From: JBBKWX01 sp037969175
GTDB lineage: Bacteria > Bacteroidota > Bacteroidia > AKYH767-A > JBBKVM01
Reading direction: 5' to 3'
Assembly: GCA_037969175.1 (NCBI GenBank)
Contig: JBBKWX010000105.1
Coordinates: forward strand, 1 to 64,000
Length of the DNA: 64,000 bases
Shown here: positions 50,421 to 58,672 of the stretch, in pieces
Position numbering within the stretch: the first letter of the stretch is position 1
Layout of the letters: every line of letters begins with the position of its first letter
The notes under the pieces: model-generated
Told to the model about the DNA's origin: nothing
Database searches by the model: none
Seen by the model: only the letters and a program-made list of their open reading frames with translations
Position numbers and translations under genes: made by a program

Positions 50421-50428
50421 CAAAGTTA
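50421..50428 (-). promoter_or_regulatory. -7 promoter box of the TonB receptor gene
   Basis: TAACTTTG on the minus strand matches TAnnTTTG, 18 nt before the ATG at 50402. No TTG at the usual distance. Confidence 0.45.
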
Positions 50429-50530
50429 ATAATTCAGCAAGAGCTGCCTTATAAGAATATGACTTTGAGAAATCTCGATATAAATAAGAAACTCTACCTA
50501 CTTTAGCAGCGTATAAACCCGGGTAAATTC

Positions 50531-50546
50531 TGGCATCCGATTTGCG
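50531..50546 (+). promoter_or_regulatory. Sigma-54-type promoter of the lipoprotein gene
   Basis: TGGCA (50531-50535) and TTTGC (50541-50545) give GG at 50532-50533, exactly 10 nt, then GC at 50544-50545, a near-consensus sigma-54 promoter. The start point would be near 50557 and the ATG is at 50570. No standard TAnnTTTG box competes on this strand. No TGACA-N3-TGTCA site is seen upstream. Confidence 0.6.
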
Positions 50547-50569
50547 TACAAAATTGAAAATCAAACAAC

Positions 50570-51376
50570 ATGAGAATATTAATTTCAACTGCACTATTGC
50601 TTTCTTTAACTTTATTTTCTTGTAAAAAAGATAAAACTGAACCCTTTACGGATACAAGTGCGGCTGCTGATAACGCCTTAGCTGAAGCTACTTACAATGA
50701 TGCTAAGACGATTGCGGATCAAGCTGCGATCTCCGGTAACGGTTCATCCGGTTTGTTGATCTCAAATTGTGCAACTGTAACGCATGATACTACACAAAGC
50801 CCAAAAATCCTGACTGTTGATTTTGGGACCGCAAACTGTCTTTGCACAGACGGAAGATACAGAAGAGGAAAAGTGATCATATCCTATACCGGAACTTGGA
50901 GAGACTCATCCAGCACGGCCAGTATTGGATTTGACAATTACTTTGTGAATGATTACAAAGTAATGGGAACAAAAACCATTACAAATAATGGTCATAATTC
51001 AATAGGAAATTTATGGTACAGTCTAACAGTGAATGGTAGTCTAACTGATCCTCAAGGCAGAACTATGACCTGGGCTTCGAATAGATCCAATGAATGGGTA
51101 ACAGGAGAAAATACGCAAGGCGTTTTAGGTTGGTTAGATGATGTTTATCATATCAGAGGCACCGCATCAGGCACTAGCTTTTCAGGTAGCAGTTACACGG
51201 TAATTATAACTGATCCTTTAGTTGTTGCATTAAACTGCAGATGGATCAAACAAGGTAAATTTACCCTCCAAATTTCAAACTCACCTGCACTTTATGCTGA
51301 TTATGGAACAGGCACTTGTGATAATCAAGGTACAGTTACCATAAATGGAAATGTTTATGTGGTCTATCTTAGATAA
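50570..51376 (+). CDS. Lipoprotein of unknown function
   Basis: The 268-residue protein has a lipoprotein signal (MRILISTALLLSLTLFSC, Cys18). A Ser/Ala/Asp-rich linker and a beta-rich domain follow, with two Cys pairs (SNCATVTHDT, ANCLCTDGRYRRGKVIISY; ALNCRWIKQG, GTGTCDNQGTV) that may form disulphides. The GRYRRGKVIISYTGTWRDSS stretch and the later repeat of similar strands suggest two related beta domains. I do not recognise the family with certainty. It appears to be controlled by a sigma-54-type promoter (50531-50546), and a terminator follows, so it is monocistronic. Confidence 0.8.
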   Translation: MRILISTALLLSLTLFSCKKDKTEPFTDTSAAADNALAEATYNDAKTIADQAAISGNGSSGLLISNCATVTHDTTQSPKILTVDFGTANCLCTDGRYRRGKVIISYTGTWRDSSSTASIGFDNYFVNDYKVMGTKTITNNGHNSIGNLWYSLTVNGSLTDPQGRTMTWASNRSNEWVTGENTQGVLGWLDDVYHIRGTASGTSFSGSSYTVIITDPLVVALNCRWIKQGKFTLQISNSPALYADYGTGTCDNQGTVTINGNVYVVYLR

Positions 51377-51395
51377 GGTCATATTATAAAATCAT

Positions 51396-51426
51396 AAAAT
51401 ACCGGCATTACCCGGTATTTTTTTTT
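51396..51426 (+). terminator. Rho-independent terminator after the lipoprotein gene
   Basis: AAATACCGG (51397-51405) pairs with CCGGTATTT (51412-51420), 6-nt loop, T-run to 51426. Confidence 0.88.
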
Positions 51427-51463
51427 ACCTTATAATTCTGAATTGTATCTATATTAGAACAGA

Positions 51464-52459
51464 ATGGAAAAACAAAGAGGAATAGGAAAAAACATTTTTA
51501 TCCTGATGATAGTTGCGGGTGTTTTGCTTTTCTTATCCAAATTATATGCATGGATATTAACAGATTCCAATGCCATTTTATCTGATGCGCTTGAATCAAT
51601 AATCAATATTGCTGCAGGTGGGTTTTCTTTTTATAGCTTCTACCTTTCAGCAAAACCAAAAGACAAGGATCATCCATATGGTCATGGAAAAATTGAATTT
51701 CTCTCTGCTTCTATTGAAGGGACATTGATCTTTATTGCCGGATTATCAATCATAGGAAAAGCAATTTTTGATCTCTATGCTGTGAACGAAATTCAAAATT
51801 TACAGATCGGAACTTTGATTATTTTGGGAACAGGGCTTATTAATGGCCTTATTGGGAAAATGGCACAGAAGCATGCACTCAAGATAAATTCTACCACTTT
51901 GCATGCAAGTGGAAAACATTTGTGGAGTGACGCACTATCTACTTTTGCACTCAGCTTAGGTTTAGTGGCAGTTTATATAAGTGGATTATTTTGGATAGAT
52001 AATCTGTTGGCAATAGCTGCCGGCTTATTTATTCTCTATTCGGGTTATAAGATCATTCGATCATCAGTTGCCGGAATAATGGATGAAACTGATGACAAAT
52101 TACTTGAAGAAATGATCAGTAAGCTTGAGCAGAAAAGAGATCCGCATTGGATCGATATTCATAATCTAAGGGTAATAAAATATGGTTCTAAACTCCATAT
52201 TGACGCACACATCACATTACCCTGGTATATGGATGTAGCAACTTCTCATGAAGAAGTAAAAAAAGTAGAAGACTTAATCAATATCAATTTTGGAGAAAGA
52301 GCGGAATTTTTTTTCCATACAGACCCGTGCCTGCCAACATCCTGCGCTATCTGCAGCATAACTAATTGCAAAGTCAGACAGCACAATTTTACAGGAACTT
52401 TAAAATGGACGACGGAAAATGTATTGATTAATTCAAGACATGGAAAAGAAGTTCAGTAA
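51464..52459 (+). CDS. Cation diffusion facilitator family metal transporter
   Basis: This is a CDF-type exporter of divalent metals (Zn, Fe or Co), proton-driven, in the inner membrane. The 331-residue protein has six helices. TM2 carries SDALES (Asp41), the loop has the HPYGHGKIE motif (His70, His74), and TM5 has GKHLWSDALSTF. The C-terminal cytoplasmic domain (about 210-300) has LHIDAHITLPWYMDV. It ends in a Cys-rich tail with four cysteines (PCLPTSCAICSITNCKV), a possible metal-sensing site. It precedes the PepSY-like gene by 55 bp. Confidence 0.92.
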   Translation: MEKQRGIGKNIFILMIVAGVLLFLSKLYAWILTDSNAILSDALESIINIAAGGFSFYSFYLSAKPKDKDHPYGHGKIEFLSASIEGTLIFIAGLSIIGKAIFDLYAVNEIQNLQIGTLIILGTGLINGLIGKMAQKHALKINSTTLHASGKHLWSDALSTFALSLGLVAVYISGLFWIDNLLAIAAGLFILYSGYKIIRSSVAGIMDETDDKLLEEMISKLEQKRDPHWIDIHNLRVIKYGSKLHIDAHITLPWYMDVATSHEEVKKVEDLININFGERAEFFFHTDPCLPTSCAICSITNCKVRQHNFTGTLKWTTENVLINSRHGKEVQ

Positions 52460-52514
52460 TTTCTGAAACCTTAAACAAAAGTAAAAGTATAAGGTTTTGA
52501 AATATAAAAGCCTT

Positions 52515-52940
52515 ATGAAGATTAAAACCTTACTCGCTCTTTTTTTTGTACTCTTTGCAACAGTTGGTTTTTCGATCAATGTACCGGATCCCGTGTATTC
52601 TAATTTCAAGTCCAAATTTCCGGACTCTGAAAATATTCGATGGACTAAAGAAGGAAAAACTGATTTTGAAGTAGAATTTATTTTCAATGACAGGATCATG
52701 TCAGCGACTTTCAATTTGAATGGAGCCTGGATAGAAACTTCAACCATGATCTATAATGAAGAAGTGCCTGTTCCTTGTGTTCAAAGTTGGCAATCTGCTT
52801 TTCCAGAATGGGGTGTTTCAAGAGCCTGGGTAGTTCATCATGTATCCGGTGAAACCCGCATCGCATTGCAACTTTTCAAAGAAAAGAAAAAGATGAAATT
52901 GGTTATGGGTCCAAATGGCAACATTATTCCAATAATTTAA
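52515..52940 (+). CDS. PepSY-like secreted small protein
   Basis: The 141-residue protein has a signal peptide (MKIKTLLALFFVLFATVGFS) and a PepSY-like/DUF2874-type domain (PDPVYSNFKSKFPDSENIRW, TDFEVEFIFNDRIMSATFNL, NGAWIETSTMIYNEEVP). The pattern is typical of small periplasmic proteins of this phylum. Function unknown. The frame extends to a TTG at 52497, but the ATG at 52515 gives the signal. Confidence 0.75.
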   Translation: MKIKTLLALFFVLFATVGFSINVPDPVYSNFKSKFPDSENIRWTKEGKTDFEVEFIFNDRIMSATFNLNGAWIETSTMIYNEEVPVPCVQSWQSAFPEWGVSRAWVVHHVSGETRIALQLFKEKKKMKLVMGPNGNIIPII

Positions 52941-53004
52941 ACTCTGATATCAAGGCCCTTACAAAATTAGTACGATCTTATTCTCATTTTTCTGTTTCAA
53001 TTAT

Positions 53005-53012
53005 TACTTTTG
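53005..53012 (+). promoter_or_regulatory. -7 promoter box of the riboswitch-controlled receptor
   Basis: TACTTTTG matches TAnnTTTG and ends 17 nt before the first predicted riboswitch stem. No clear -33 TTG upstream. Confidence 0.5.
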
Positions 53013-53029
53013 TCCCGCTTTGGTTCTGT

Positions 53030-53191
53030 ATTCGATTTTTGTCGAAAAGGATTAAAAGGGAATCCTGTGTAAATCAGGAACAGTTCCCGCTGCTGTAAGT
53101 TCATATTTATTTTTGCTATCATGCCACTGTTTTTCATAAACGGGAAGGCTGCAAAAAGAGGACGAGTCAGAAGACCTGCCAAAGATATAAT
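53030..53191 (+). ncRNA. Cobalamin (B12) riboswitch
   Basis: The order of conserved blocks is that of the cobalamin aptamer: AAAAGGGAA (53054-53062), the CCTG...CAGG arm, TTCCCGCTGCTGTAA (53084-53098), GCCACTG (53123-53129), CGGGAAGGCTGC (53141-53152) and the B12 box AGTCAGAAGACCTGCC (53165-53180). A closing P1 helix can form between 53030-53040 and 53181-53191. It lies directly before a TonB-dependent receptor. Binding of adenosylcobalamin should lower expression of the receptor. Confidence 0.93.
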
Positions 53192-53227
53192 TCTGATGCT
53201 TTCGGGTAAAAAGCCAGGGATCTTTGG
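53179..53227 (+). promoter_or_regulatory. Candidate expression platform of the B12 riboswitch
   Basis: CCAAAGAT (53179-53186) can pair with ATCTTTGG (53220-53227). The first segment includes the 3' strand of P1, so aptamer closure and this hairpin exclude each other. No U-run follows, so a translational or Rho-linked mechanism is more likely. A second AT-only hairpin, 53266-53294, covers the start codon. Confidence 0.4.
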
Positions 53228-53291
53228 AATATATACCCAACGCTTCCTTTTCTTTTTAGCCTTTGCATTTTTTATTCATAAAAATAAAAAA

Positions 53292-55487
53292 ATGAAAAAG
53301 GTCAAACTTACTATTTCTTGTTTATCACAACTGTTATTACTTTTGTGCATTATCTCTCCATTACAGGAGTTGTCTGCTCAGGATATCCCGGATCAGAATT
53401 TAAAGGAAGTTATCATTTCAGCTACCCGTCAGGAACAAATTCCTGATAGCATTGGAAGAAGCATAATCCTGATTACAAAAAAACAGATCGAAGAGAATCA
53501 ATACAGAACACTGGGTGATGTTTTATCATCACAGAGTGGTATAAGTACCATCGGTTCCTATATGAATCCTGGGATGTCTAATAGTTTGTTCATGAGAGGA
53601 ACCAACAGCAATCATACTGTTATTATGATTGATGGGGTCAGAATTACAGATCCTTCTTCTGTAAACAATGCCGGTGATCTTTCCGAGATCACTTTGGCTG
53701 GAATAGAAAAAATTGAAATAGTAAAAGGTACATCAAGTAGTTTACATGGTTCTTCAGCCATCGGAGGAGTGATCAATCTTATTACAGATCGTTCAAATAA
53801 GAAAGAAGGAATTAATACGGATGTACTCCTTCAAGCAATGGTTTTCGGAGAGTCGTCATCAGAAATAAACACAAATCTGGGACTGGGTTATAAATTTAAA
53901 AATGGGTTTTATGTTGATGGTCGATACAATCAAATCAAATCAAATGGAATTGATGCAACCGTTGATACAGTCAGTGATCCAAATGCTTATAAGAAAAGGG
54001 ATCTGGATGATTATATGCATCGTGATATGATTGCCGGAGCCGGATTTTCAAGCAAAAAATTTAATGTAAATCTGAGAGTAAAAAAGACATTGAGAGAAGT
54101 AGATCTTGATAAACGAGCTTACACAGATGATGATAATTATAAACTTGAGTTTGATAGAAATCTATTAACATATGGTTTGGCATACAATGACAAGAAATGG
54201 AAGTTGAGTCTCAATGGCGGTTATACATCTATGAATAGAGAAGCAATAGATGACTCATCAAAAATAGATGAGCAAGGCAATTTTGATCAAACATTTGTTA
54301 AGGACAATTATGATGGAACCAATATCCATCAAGAAATTCAAATTGATCATAAAAGATTATTTTGGAATGTAATTGCTGGTGGCACCTATGATAAAGAAAC
54401 CATGTCTGCAAGGAATTACATTTACGCTAATTCCCAATTTGGATTATATGAAGCTACATCAGATCTGGATAGTCTAAATCTTAATACAAATTCGATCGCA
54501 GTATTTTCAAGATTGGAATTGGATGGGAAATTATTTTCAAGTGCTTTAGATGGCTTAGTATTAGCGATCGGAGGAAGATCTACCCAACACAGCGAATTTG
54601 GAAATAACCTCACCTATGAAATAAATCCTTCCTACAAGCTCAATAAAGAAAGTATACTATTCATGAATATCGCATCCGGATATAACTCTCCTTCACTATA
54701 TCAGTTATATGCTCCTGAGAACTATTATACATCCGCTATAACAAGAGGAAATCCTGATCTTGATCCGGAAACAAGTTTGAATTTTGAATTTGGATTTAGA
54801 AAAGTAAATGATGGTAATAGAATCAATGTTTCTATTCACCGTACTGCTATAAAAAACACGATCGAATATGTGTATTTATGGGATAAACTGACAAGTATTG
54901 AAAATCTGGGTAATGATTGGATGAGAGATGATTATCGAGGCGATGCGTATATAAATGCCGGAGAAACTGTTGTTCATGGTATTGATGTTTCTATTCAACA
55001 TGAACTCAATAATAGATTAACAGCAGAAGTTGCACTAAGTCTTATTGAAGGGAATACTGAATATAAAGCATCCGATAATAATTCAGATCATACCCAGGGG
55101 AACCATGTTCAGTTATTCTCAAACGGGTCATTTCTAACGCAGGATATTCAAATTCAAGGATTAACCCGAAGACCTTCAACCGGAAGAATTAGTTTGAACT
55201 ATACCTTTAGCAAAAGCTTAAATATGAGGATGGATGTTAAGATGGTTGGAAGTAGGAATGATATTTATTATGATTCAAATCTGGGACCTTTTGGTGCCTT
55301 GTCTCAAACAGCAATTGCTACCTATACCTTGCTGGATCTGTCAGGGAGATATAAAATAAACGATCACATTTATGCAGGATTCAAATTAGGGAATTTAACT
55401 GATGAAAAATATTCCGAGATCAGAGGATTTAGTACTTTGGGCAGAACAATTAGCCTAAGTTTAAAATACGCTTTGGCAAAGAGTTGA
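53292..55487 (+). CDS. btuB: TonB-dependent cobalamin receptor (BtuB-type)
   Basis: The 731-residue outer-membrane receptor probably takes up cobalamin or other corrinoids, because a cobalamin riboswitch precedes it. It has a signal peptide (MKKVKLTISCLSQLLLLLCI start), a TonB-box region (DQNLKEVIISATRQEQ), a plug (TLGDVLSSQSGISTIGS, LFMRGTNSNHTVIMIDGVRI, EIVKGTSSSLHGSSAIGGVI) and a barrel with YNSPSLYQLYAPENYYT and GNPDLDPETSLNFEFGFRK. It ends in a short strand region (LKYALAKS). The reading frame is open back to 53121 through the riboswitch, but the ATG at 53292 is the one that gives the signal peptide. Its stop is 2 bp from a convergent lipoprotein gene. Confidence 0.93.
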   Translation: MKKVKLTISCLSQLLLLLCIISPLQELSAQDIPDQNLKEVIISATRQEQIPDSIGRSIILITKKQIEENQYRTLGDVLSSQSGISTIGSYMNPGMSNSLFMRGTNSNHTVIMIDGVRITDPSSVNNAGDLSEITLAGIEKIEIVKGTSSSLHGSSAIGGVINLITDRSNKKEGINTDVLLQAMVFGESSSEINTNLGLGYKFKNGFYVDGRYNQIKSNGIDATVDTVSDPNAYKKRDLDDYMHRDMIAGAGFSSKKFNVNLRVKKTLREVDLDKRAYTDDDNYKLEFDRNLLTYGLAYNDKKWKLSLNGGYTSMNREAIDDSSKIDEQGNFDQTFVKDNYDGTNIHQEIQIDHKRLFWNVIAGGTYDKETMSARNYIYANSQFGLYEATSDLDSLNLNTNSIAVFSRLELDGKLFSSALDGLVLAIGGRSTQHSEFGNNLTYEINPSYKLNKESILFMNIASGYNSPSLYQLYAPENYYTSAITRGNPDLDPETSLNFEFGFRKVNDGNRINVSIHRTAIKNTIEYVYLWDKLTSIENLGNDWMRDDYRGDAYINAGETVVHGIDVSIQHELNNRLTAEVALSLIEGNTEYKASDNNSDHTQGNHVQLFSNGSFLTQDIQIQGLTRRPSTGRISLNYTFSKSLNMRMDVKMVGSRNDIYYDSNLGPFGALSQTAIATYTLLDLSGRYKINDHIYAGFKLGNLTDEKYSEIRGFSTLGRTISLSLKYALAKS

Positions 55488-55489
55488 TT

Positions 55490-56032
55490 TCAGGGAATAA
55501 TGATTTCAGAACTAAATTCAACATTACTTTTATGCAATGCCCGATCATAAATGAAAAATTCAAAACGACTTGAAGGTGAAAATCCCAAGGTATTAATTTC
55601 TGTAGAAACGGTTCCTTTAATAGCTTTTATTCTTCCGCTAGATTCGATGAAAGGCATACGATATCTAAAACGAAGTGGTTCATAAATCACTATTTGAATC
55701 GTATCTCCGGAAGGAGTTATTGAGTCTTTTTGAATTGGTAATAATTTGGGTATAAAAACTCCATTTACCTTTTCCTGGTAAGTCATCACTAAATTATAAT
55801 AGAATTCACCGGTGAACGGAGCAGCAGTTTCATTTTGTTTTAAACCAATATCTCCATCACCATCTGTAAAGCTAAATACTAATGTAATTGTAGAATCCTT
55901 GCCGGAGACGTCCCTATTTACAACACTACTTTCATATGTAATTACGGGCTCGATCGGAAAATTTTCAGTCTTACGGCAACCTGAATTAATGATCGTAACG
56001 AAAGATAAAACGAAAATTATATATTTCTTCAT
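55490..56032 (-). CDS. Lipoprotein of unknown function
   Basis: The 180-residue protein has a lipoprotein signal (MKKYIIFVLSFVTIINSGC, lipid Cys19). A single beta-sandwich-like domain carries the Asp/Gly motif SFTDGDGDIGL (possible calcium-binding loop) and, later, YEPLRFRYRMPFIES. DGDGDIG motifs of this kind recur in Bacteroidota lipoproteins. No function is assigned. It is a single gene, convergent with btuB (2-bp gap) and divergent from the gamma-carbonic anhydrase gene. Confidence 0.75.
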   Translation of the reverse strand: MKKYIIFVLSFVTIINSGCRKTENFPIEPVITYESSVVNRDVSGKDSTITLVFSFTDGDGDIGLKQNETAAPFTGEFYYNLVMTYQEKVNGVFIPKLLPIQKDSITPSGDTIQIVIYEPLRFRYRMPFIESSGRIKAIKGTVSTEINTLGFSPSSRFEFFIYDRALHKSNVEFSSEIIIP

Positions 56033-56112
56033 TTAGATAATATCTGTCATAAAATTACTAAATTATTCTCTGAATATATTTTCAAACAAACAAAATCGCA
56101 AAAACCAACAAA

Positions 56113-56628
56113 ATGGCACTCATACTCCCTGTAAAAGGAATACATCCACAATTTGGAAAAGATTGTTACATAGCTGATAACGCTACCATCGTAGGAGATG
56201 TTGTCATGGGGGATGATTGCAGCATTTGGTTCAATGCTGTAGTTCGGGGAGATGTTAACTCAATCCGAATTGGAAATAAGGTTAATATTCAGGATGGTGC
56301 AGTGATCCATTGCACATACCAAAAAGCTGCTACAACTATAGGTAACAACGTTTCTATTGGTCATAATGCACTGGTACATGGCTGTACGCTAGAAGACAAC
56401 GTATTAATAGGTATGGGAGCAATTGTGATGGATAATGTTGTGGTAGAAAAAAATTCTTTGATCGCAGCCGGTGCAGTTGTTCTTGAAAATACAAGAGTTG
56501 AATCCGGGTCAATATATGCCGGGGTTCCTGCTCGCAAAGTAAAACAAATGACTGAAGAACATTTTAAGACTTTGAACGAACGAATATCTGATAATTATGT
56601 GATGTATGCAGGGTGGTTCAAAGAATAA
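56113..56628 (+). CDS. Gamma-carbonic-anhydrase-family protein
   Basis: The 171-residue left-handed beta-helix protein has hexapeptide repeats (ADNATIVGDVVMGDDCSIWF, IGNKVNIQDGAVIHCTYQ, IGHNALVHGCTLEDNVLIGM) and a C-terminal helix. The three zinc-binding histidines of the gamma class are present (His66, His84, His89), so carbonic anhydrase or a related metal-dependent role is possible; activity is not proved for YrdA/PaaY-like members. It is convergent with murI, 1 bp between the stops. Confidence 0.92.
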   Translation: MALILPVKGIHPQFGKDCYIADNATIVGDVVMGDDCSIWFNAVVRGDVNSIRIGNKVNIQDGAVIHCTYQKAATTIGNNVSIGHNALVHGCTLEDNVLIGMGAIVMDNVVVEKNSLIAAGAVVLENTRVESGSIYAGVPARKVKQMTEEHFKTLNERISDNYVMYAGWFKE

Positions 56629-56629
56629 A

Positions 56630-57445
56630 TCAATCTTTCCAAAGATGAAAAGGTTCAAGTTTTATTCTTCCTTTAAAGAATATTCTTGAGCTTTTTTCGA
56701 ATGAAGTTGTGAAATCGGAAATATAAAAATGATGCGGATTTCTTGTTTTTTTATTCAATAGTCCTGTCTCTTCAAGATCGTTCATGACATATTTAGCAAC
56801 TATTTCAGCTGAATCAATTATTGTCACTTTCCCCTTGTAATATTCCTCTATCTCTAATTTTATCAAAGGATAATGGGTACATGCCAGAATCAATGCCTCT
56901 ACACCTTTTAGTTTCCTATTCACTAGATAAGAATTGATAACTGTTCTGCTGATCTTATTATTAAAAAACCCTTCCTCGACCATAGGAGCCAGCAATGGTG
57001 TTGCAAGACTACCCACATGGATACTTGCATCCATTTGGAGAAGTTTCATCGCATACACATCAGACTTTATTGTCCCTTTCGTTCCAATTACCCCAACCTT
57101 TCCACCCGGAAAAGTCTTTGCTACTTCAGCTACCACAGGATCGATTACATTGATAACTTTTGCACGGGAGCCAACATGTTCCTTTACGGCATTGAATGCA
57201 TGTGAGGAGGCCGTATTACAAGCGATAACGATCATCTTAGCTCCTCTTTCTAGTAAAAAATCGCTGATCTTTATGGAATATGATCTTATTGCTTCGGGGG
57301 ATTTTTCACCGTATGGAAAATGTGCTGTGTCTCCAAAATATAGTAGACTCTCGTTAGGTAACTCAGCTTTTATTGCGTTAGCTACAGTCAGCCCACCTAT
57401 TCCTGAATCAAAAATACCAATTGGCGATCGAGTGCTTGGCTTCAT
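56630..57445 (-). CDS. murI: Glutamate racemase
   Basis: MurI makes D-glutamate for peptidoglycan. The 271-residue protein shows IGIFDSGIGGLTVANAI (Asp13, Ser14), YFGDTAHFPYGEKS, the first catalytic Cys in IACNTASSHAFNAV (Cys76) and the second in ALILACTHYPLI (Cys189), with FYISDFT near the end. It follows a terminator on the ompH side. The product feeds MurD, encoded at 35925. Confidence 0.97.
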   Translation of the reverse strand: MKPSTRSPIGIFDSGIGGLTVANAIKAELPNESLLYFGDTAHFPYGEKSPEAIRSYSIKISDFLLERGAKMIVIACNTASSHAFNAVKEHVGSRAKVINVIDPVVAEVAKTFPGGKVGVIGTKGTIKSDVYAMKLLQMDASIHVGSLATPLLAPMVEEGFFNNKISRTVINSYLVNRKLKGVEALILACTHYPLIKLEIEEYYKGKVTIIDSAEIVAKYVMNDLEETGLLNKKTRNPHHFYISDFTTSFEKSSRIFFKGRIKLEPFHLWKD

Positions 57446-57456
57446 GAGGACAATAT

Positions 57457-57489
57457 AAAAAAAAACATCCCGCGTTGGTATATCGCAGG
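57457..57489 (-). terminator. Terminator after the ompH genes
   Basis: On the minus strand CCTGCG (57484-57489) pairs with CGCGGG (57469-57474) with one G-U pair. Nine consecutive Ts follow (57457-57465). It lies just before murI, which therefore needs its own promoter or read-through. Confidence 0.65.
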
Positions 57490-57511
57490 AAGTTTTTGAA
57501 ATTATTCCGTA

Positions 57512-58021
57512 TTATTTTAAACCCATTTTTTGTTTCACCAAACTCATGATGTTATCAGAATCTTGTGCGAACAAAACAGTTCCTGCGCTTGTGTCAAGTA
57601 TGTATGAGTAACTTTTCTCTTTAGCAACATCTTTGATTGCTTTTTCAGCAGCGTCCAGAATTGGAGTGTATAATTCTTCTTTCTTTTTTTGAATACTTTG
57701 CTGTGCACTCTCCTGAAAATCCTGAATACGATTCTCCAGATCTCCTATCTCTTTTATTTTTGCATTACGCACAGCATCAGGGAATGTAGCTTCCTTAGCT
57801 TGAAAATCAGACATTTTGCCTTGATATTCTGCTGTCATCGCTTTAAGCTGAGCTTCAAGTGCCTGTCCATATTTTTGCAAAGATGAATCAGCAGCTTTGG
57901 TACTCGGAAGCATGGATAACAATTCAGTTGAATTGATATGACCAAACTTTAGGTTTTGTGCTTGAGAAATACCACTGATCAACATTAACATTGCAAAAGC
58001 AACAAGATGAATTCTTTTCAT
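57512..58021 (-). CDS. OmpH/Skp-family periplasmic chaperone (paralogue 1)
   Basis: Skp is a periplasmic chaperone for outer-membrane proteins on their way to BamA. The 169-residue protein has a signal peptide (MKRIHLVAFAMLMLISGISQ), LKFGHINSTELLSMLPST and a long charged coiled coil (about 45-115, QGKMSDFQAKEATFPD). It closes with AAEKAIKDVAKEKSYSYILD. It is the second of two tandem paralogues downstream of bamA, 30 bp after the first. Confidence 0.9.
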   Translation of the reverse strand: MKRIHLVAFAMLMLISGISQAQNLKFGHINSTELLSMLPSTKAADSSLQKYGQALEAQLKAMTAEYQGKMSDFQAKEATFPDAVRNAKIKEIGDLENRIQDFQESAQQSIQKKKEELYTPILDAAEKAIKDVAKEKSYSYILDTSAGTVLFAQDSDNIMSLVKQKMGLK

Positions 58022-58051
58022 GAAAAGTTTTTTTTAGTTTAATTAATAAAA

Positions 58052-58654
58052 TTATTTTTTTTCAGTTCCCCCACCCCCAGTTGAACCACCAGAAGGAGTT
58101 GCGTTGGTGCCCGACTTGGATCCACTAACATCTCCTGCACTGTAACCCATTGCCTTTAAGATTTCATCACTTTTGTCGTATTTAACATTTGTATAAAGCA
58201 TGATGAGGTCACTTGACTTGTCAAAGATAAAGGCATAACTATTATCCTCAGCGTATTTTTTTACGGCATTAAAAATCTTGTCCTGAATTGGTTTAACCAA
58301 CTCTTGTTTCTTTTTATAAAGATCACCTTCATATCCAAATTTTTGTTTTTGATATTCTTTGACATCTTTTTCTTTATTCATTACTTCATCTTCTCTTTTT
58401 TTGCGCATTTCTTCAGTCAGCAATACTTGCTCGGCCTGATACGTTTTGTAGAGTTTTTCGATGGTTGCGTACTTAGACTCGATCTCTTTCTGCCATTGAA
58501 CCGATAACTGGTCTAATTGCTGTTGAGCTGATTTATATTCAGCAATATTATCGAGGATATATTGTGTATCCACGTAACATGATTTTTGTGCTTTAAGTTC
58601 AACTGAGTTGAAAATTGCGGCTGTCAAAGCAACGATAGCGATAATTTTTTTCAT
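58052..58654 (-). CDS. OmpH/Skp-family periplasmic chaperone (paralogue 2)
   Basis: The 200-residue protein has a signal peptide (MKKIIAIVALTAAIFNSVEL), KSCYVDTQYILDNIAEYKSA and a long coiled coil (about 45-120, EIESKYATIEKLYKTYQAEQ). VKKYAEDNSYAFIFDKSSDL follows, and the protein ends in a Gly/Ser/Thr-rich tail that the other paralogue lacks. It is 18 bp downstream of bamA and should act with it. Confidence 0.9.
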   Translation of the reverse strand: MKKIIAIVALTAAIFNSVELKAQKSCYVDTQYILDNIAEYKSAQQQLDQLSVQWQKEIESKYATIEKLYKTYQAEQVLLTEEMRKKREDEVMNKEKDVKEYQKQKFGYEGDLYKKKQELVKPIQDKIFNAVKKYAEDNSYAFIFDKSSDLIMLYTNVKYDKSDEILKAMGYSAGDVSGSKSGTNATPSGGSTGGGGTEKK

Positions 58655-58672
58655 GTTAATTCTATTTAATAT

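Noticed and set aside
50406..50594. 62-codon minus-strand frame upstream of the TonB receptor
   Set aside because: It overlaps the lipoprotein start and both promoters on opposite strands and has no recognisable domain.
53121..53291. 57-residue N-terminal extension of the BtuB frame
   Set aside because: It runs through the cobalamin riboswitch, and the signal peptide starts at the ATG at 53292.
58014..58027. CTTTTCATGAAAAG palindrome at the ompH start, followed by T-run on the plus strand
   Set aside because: It has no loop, and it includes the start codon; no plus-strand transcript is expected there.
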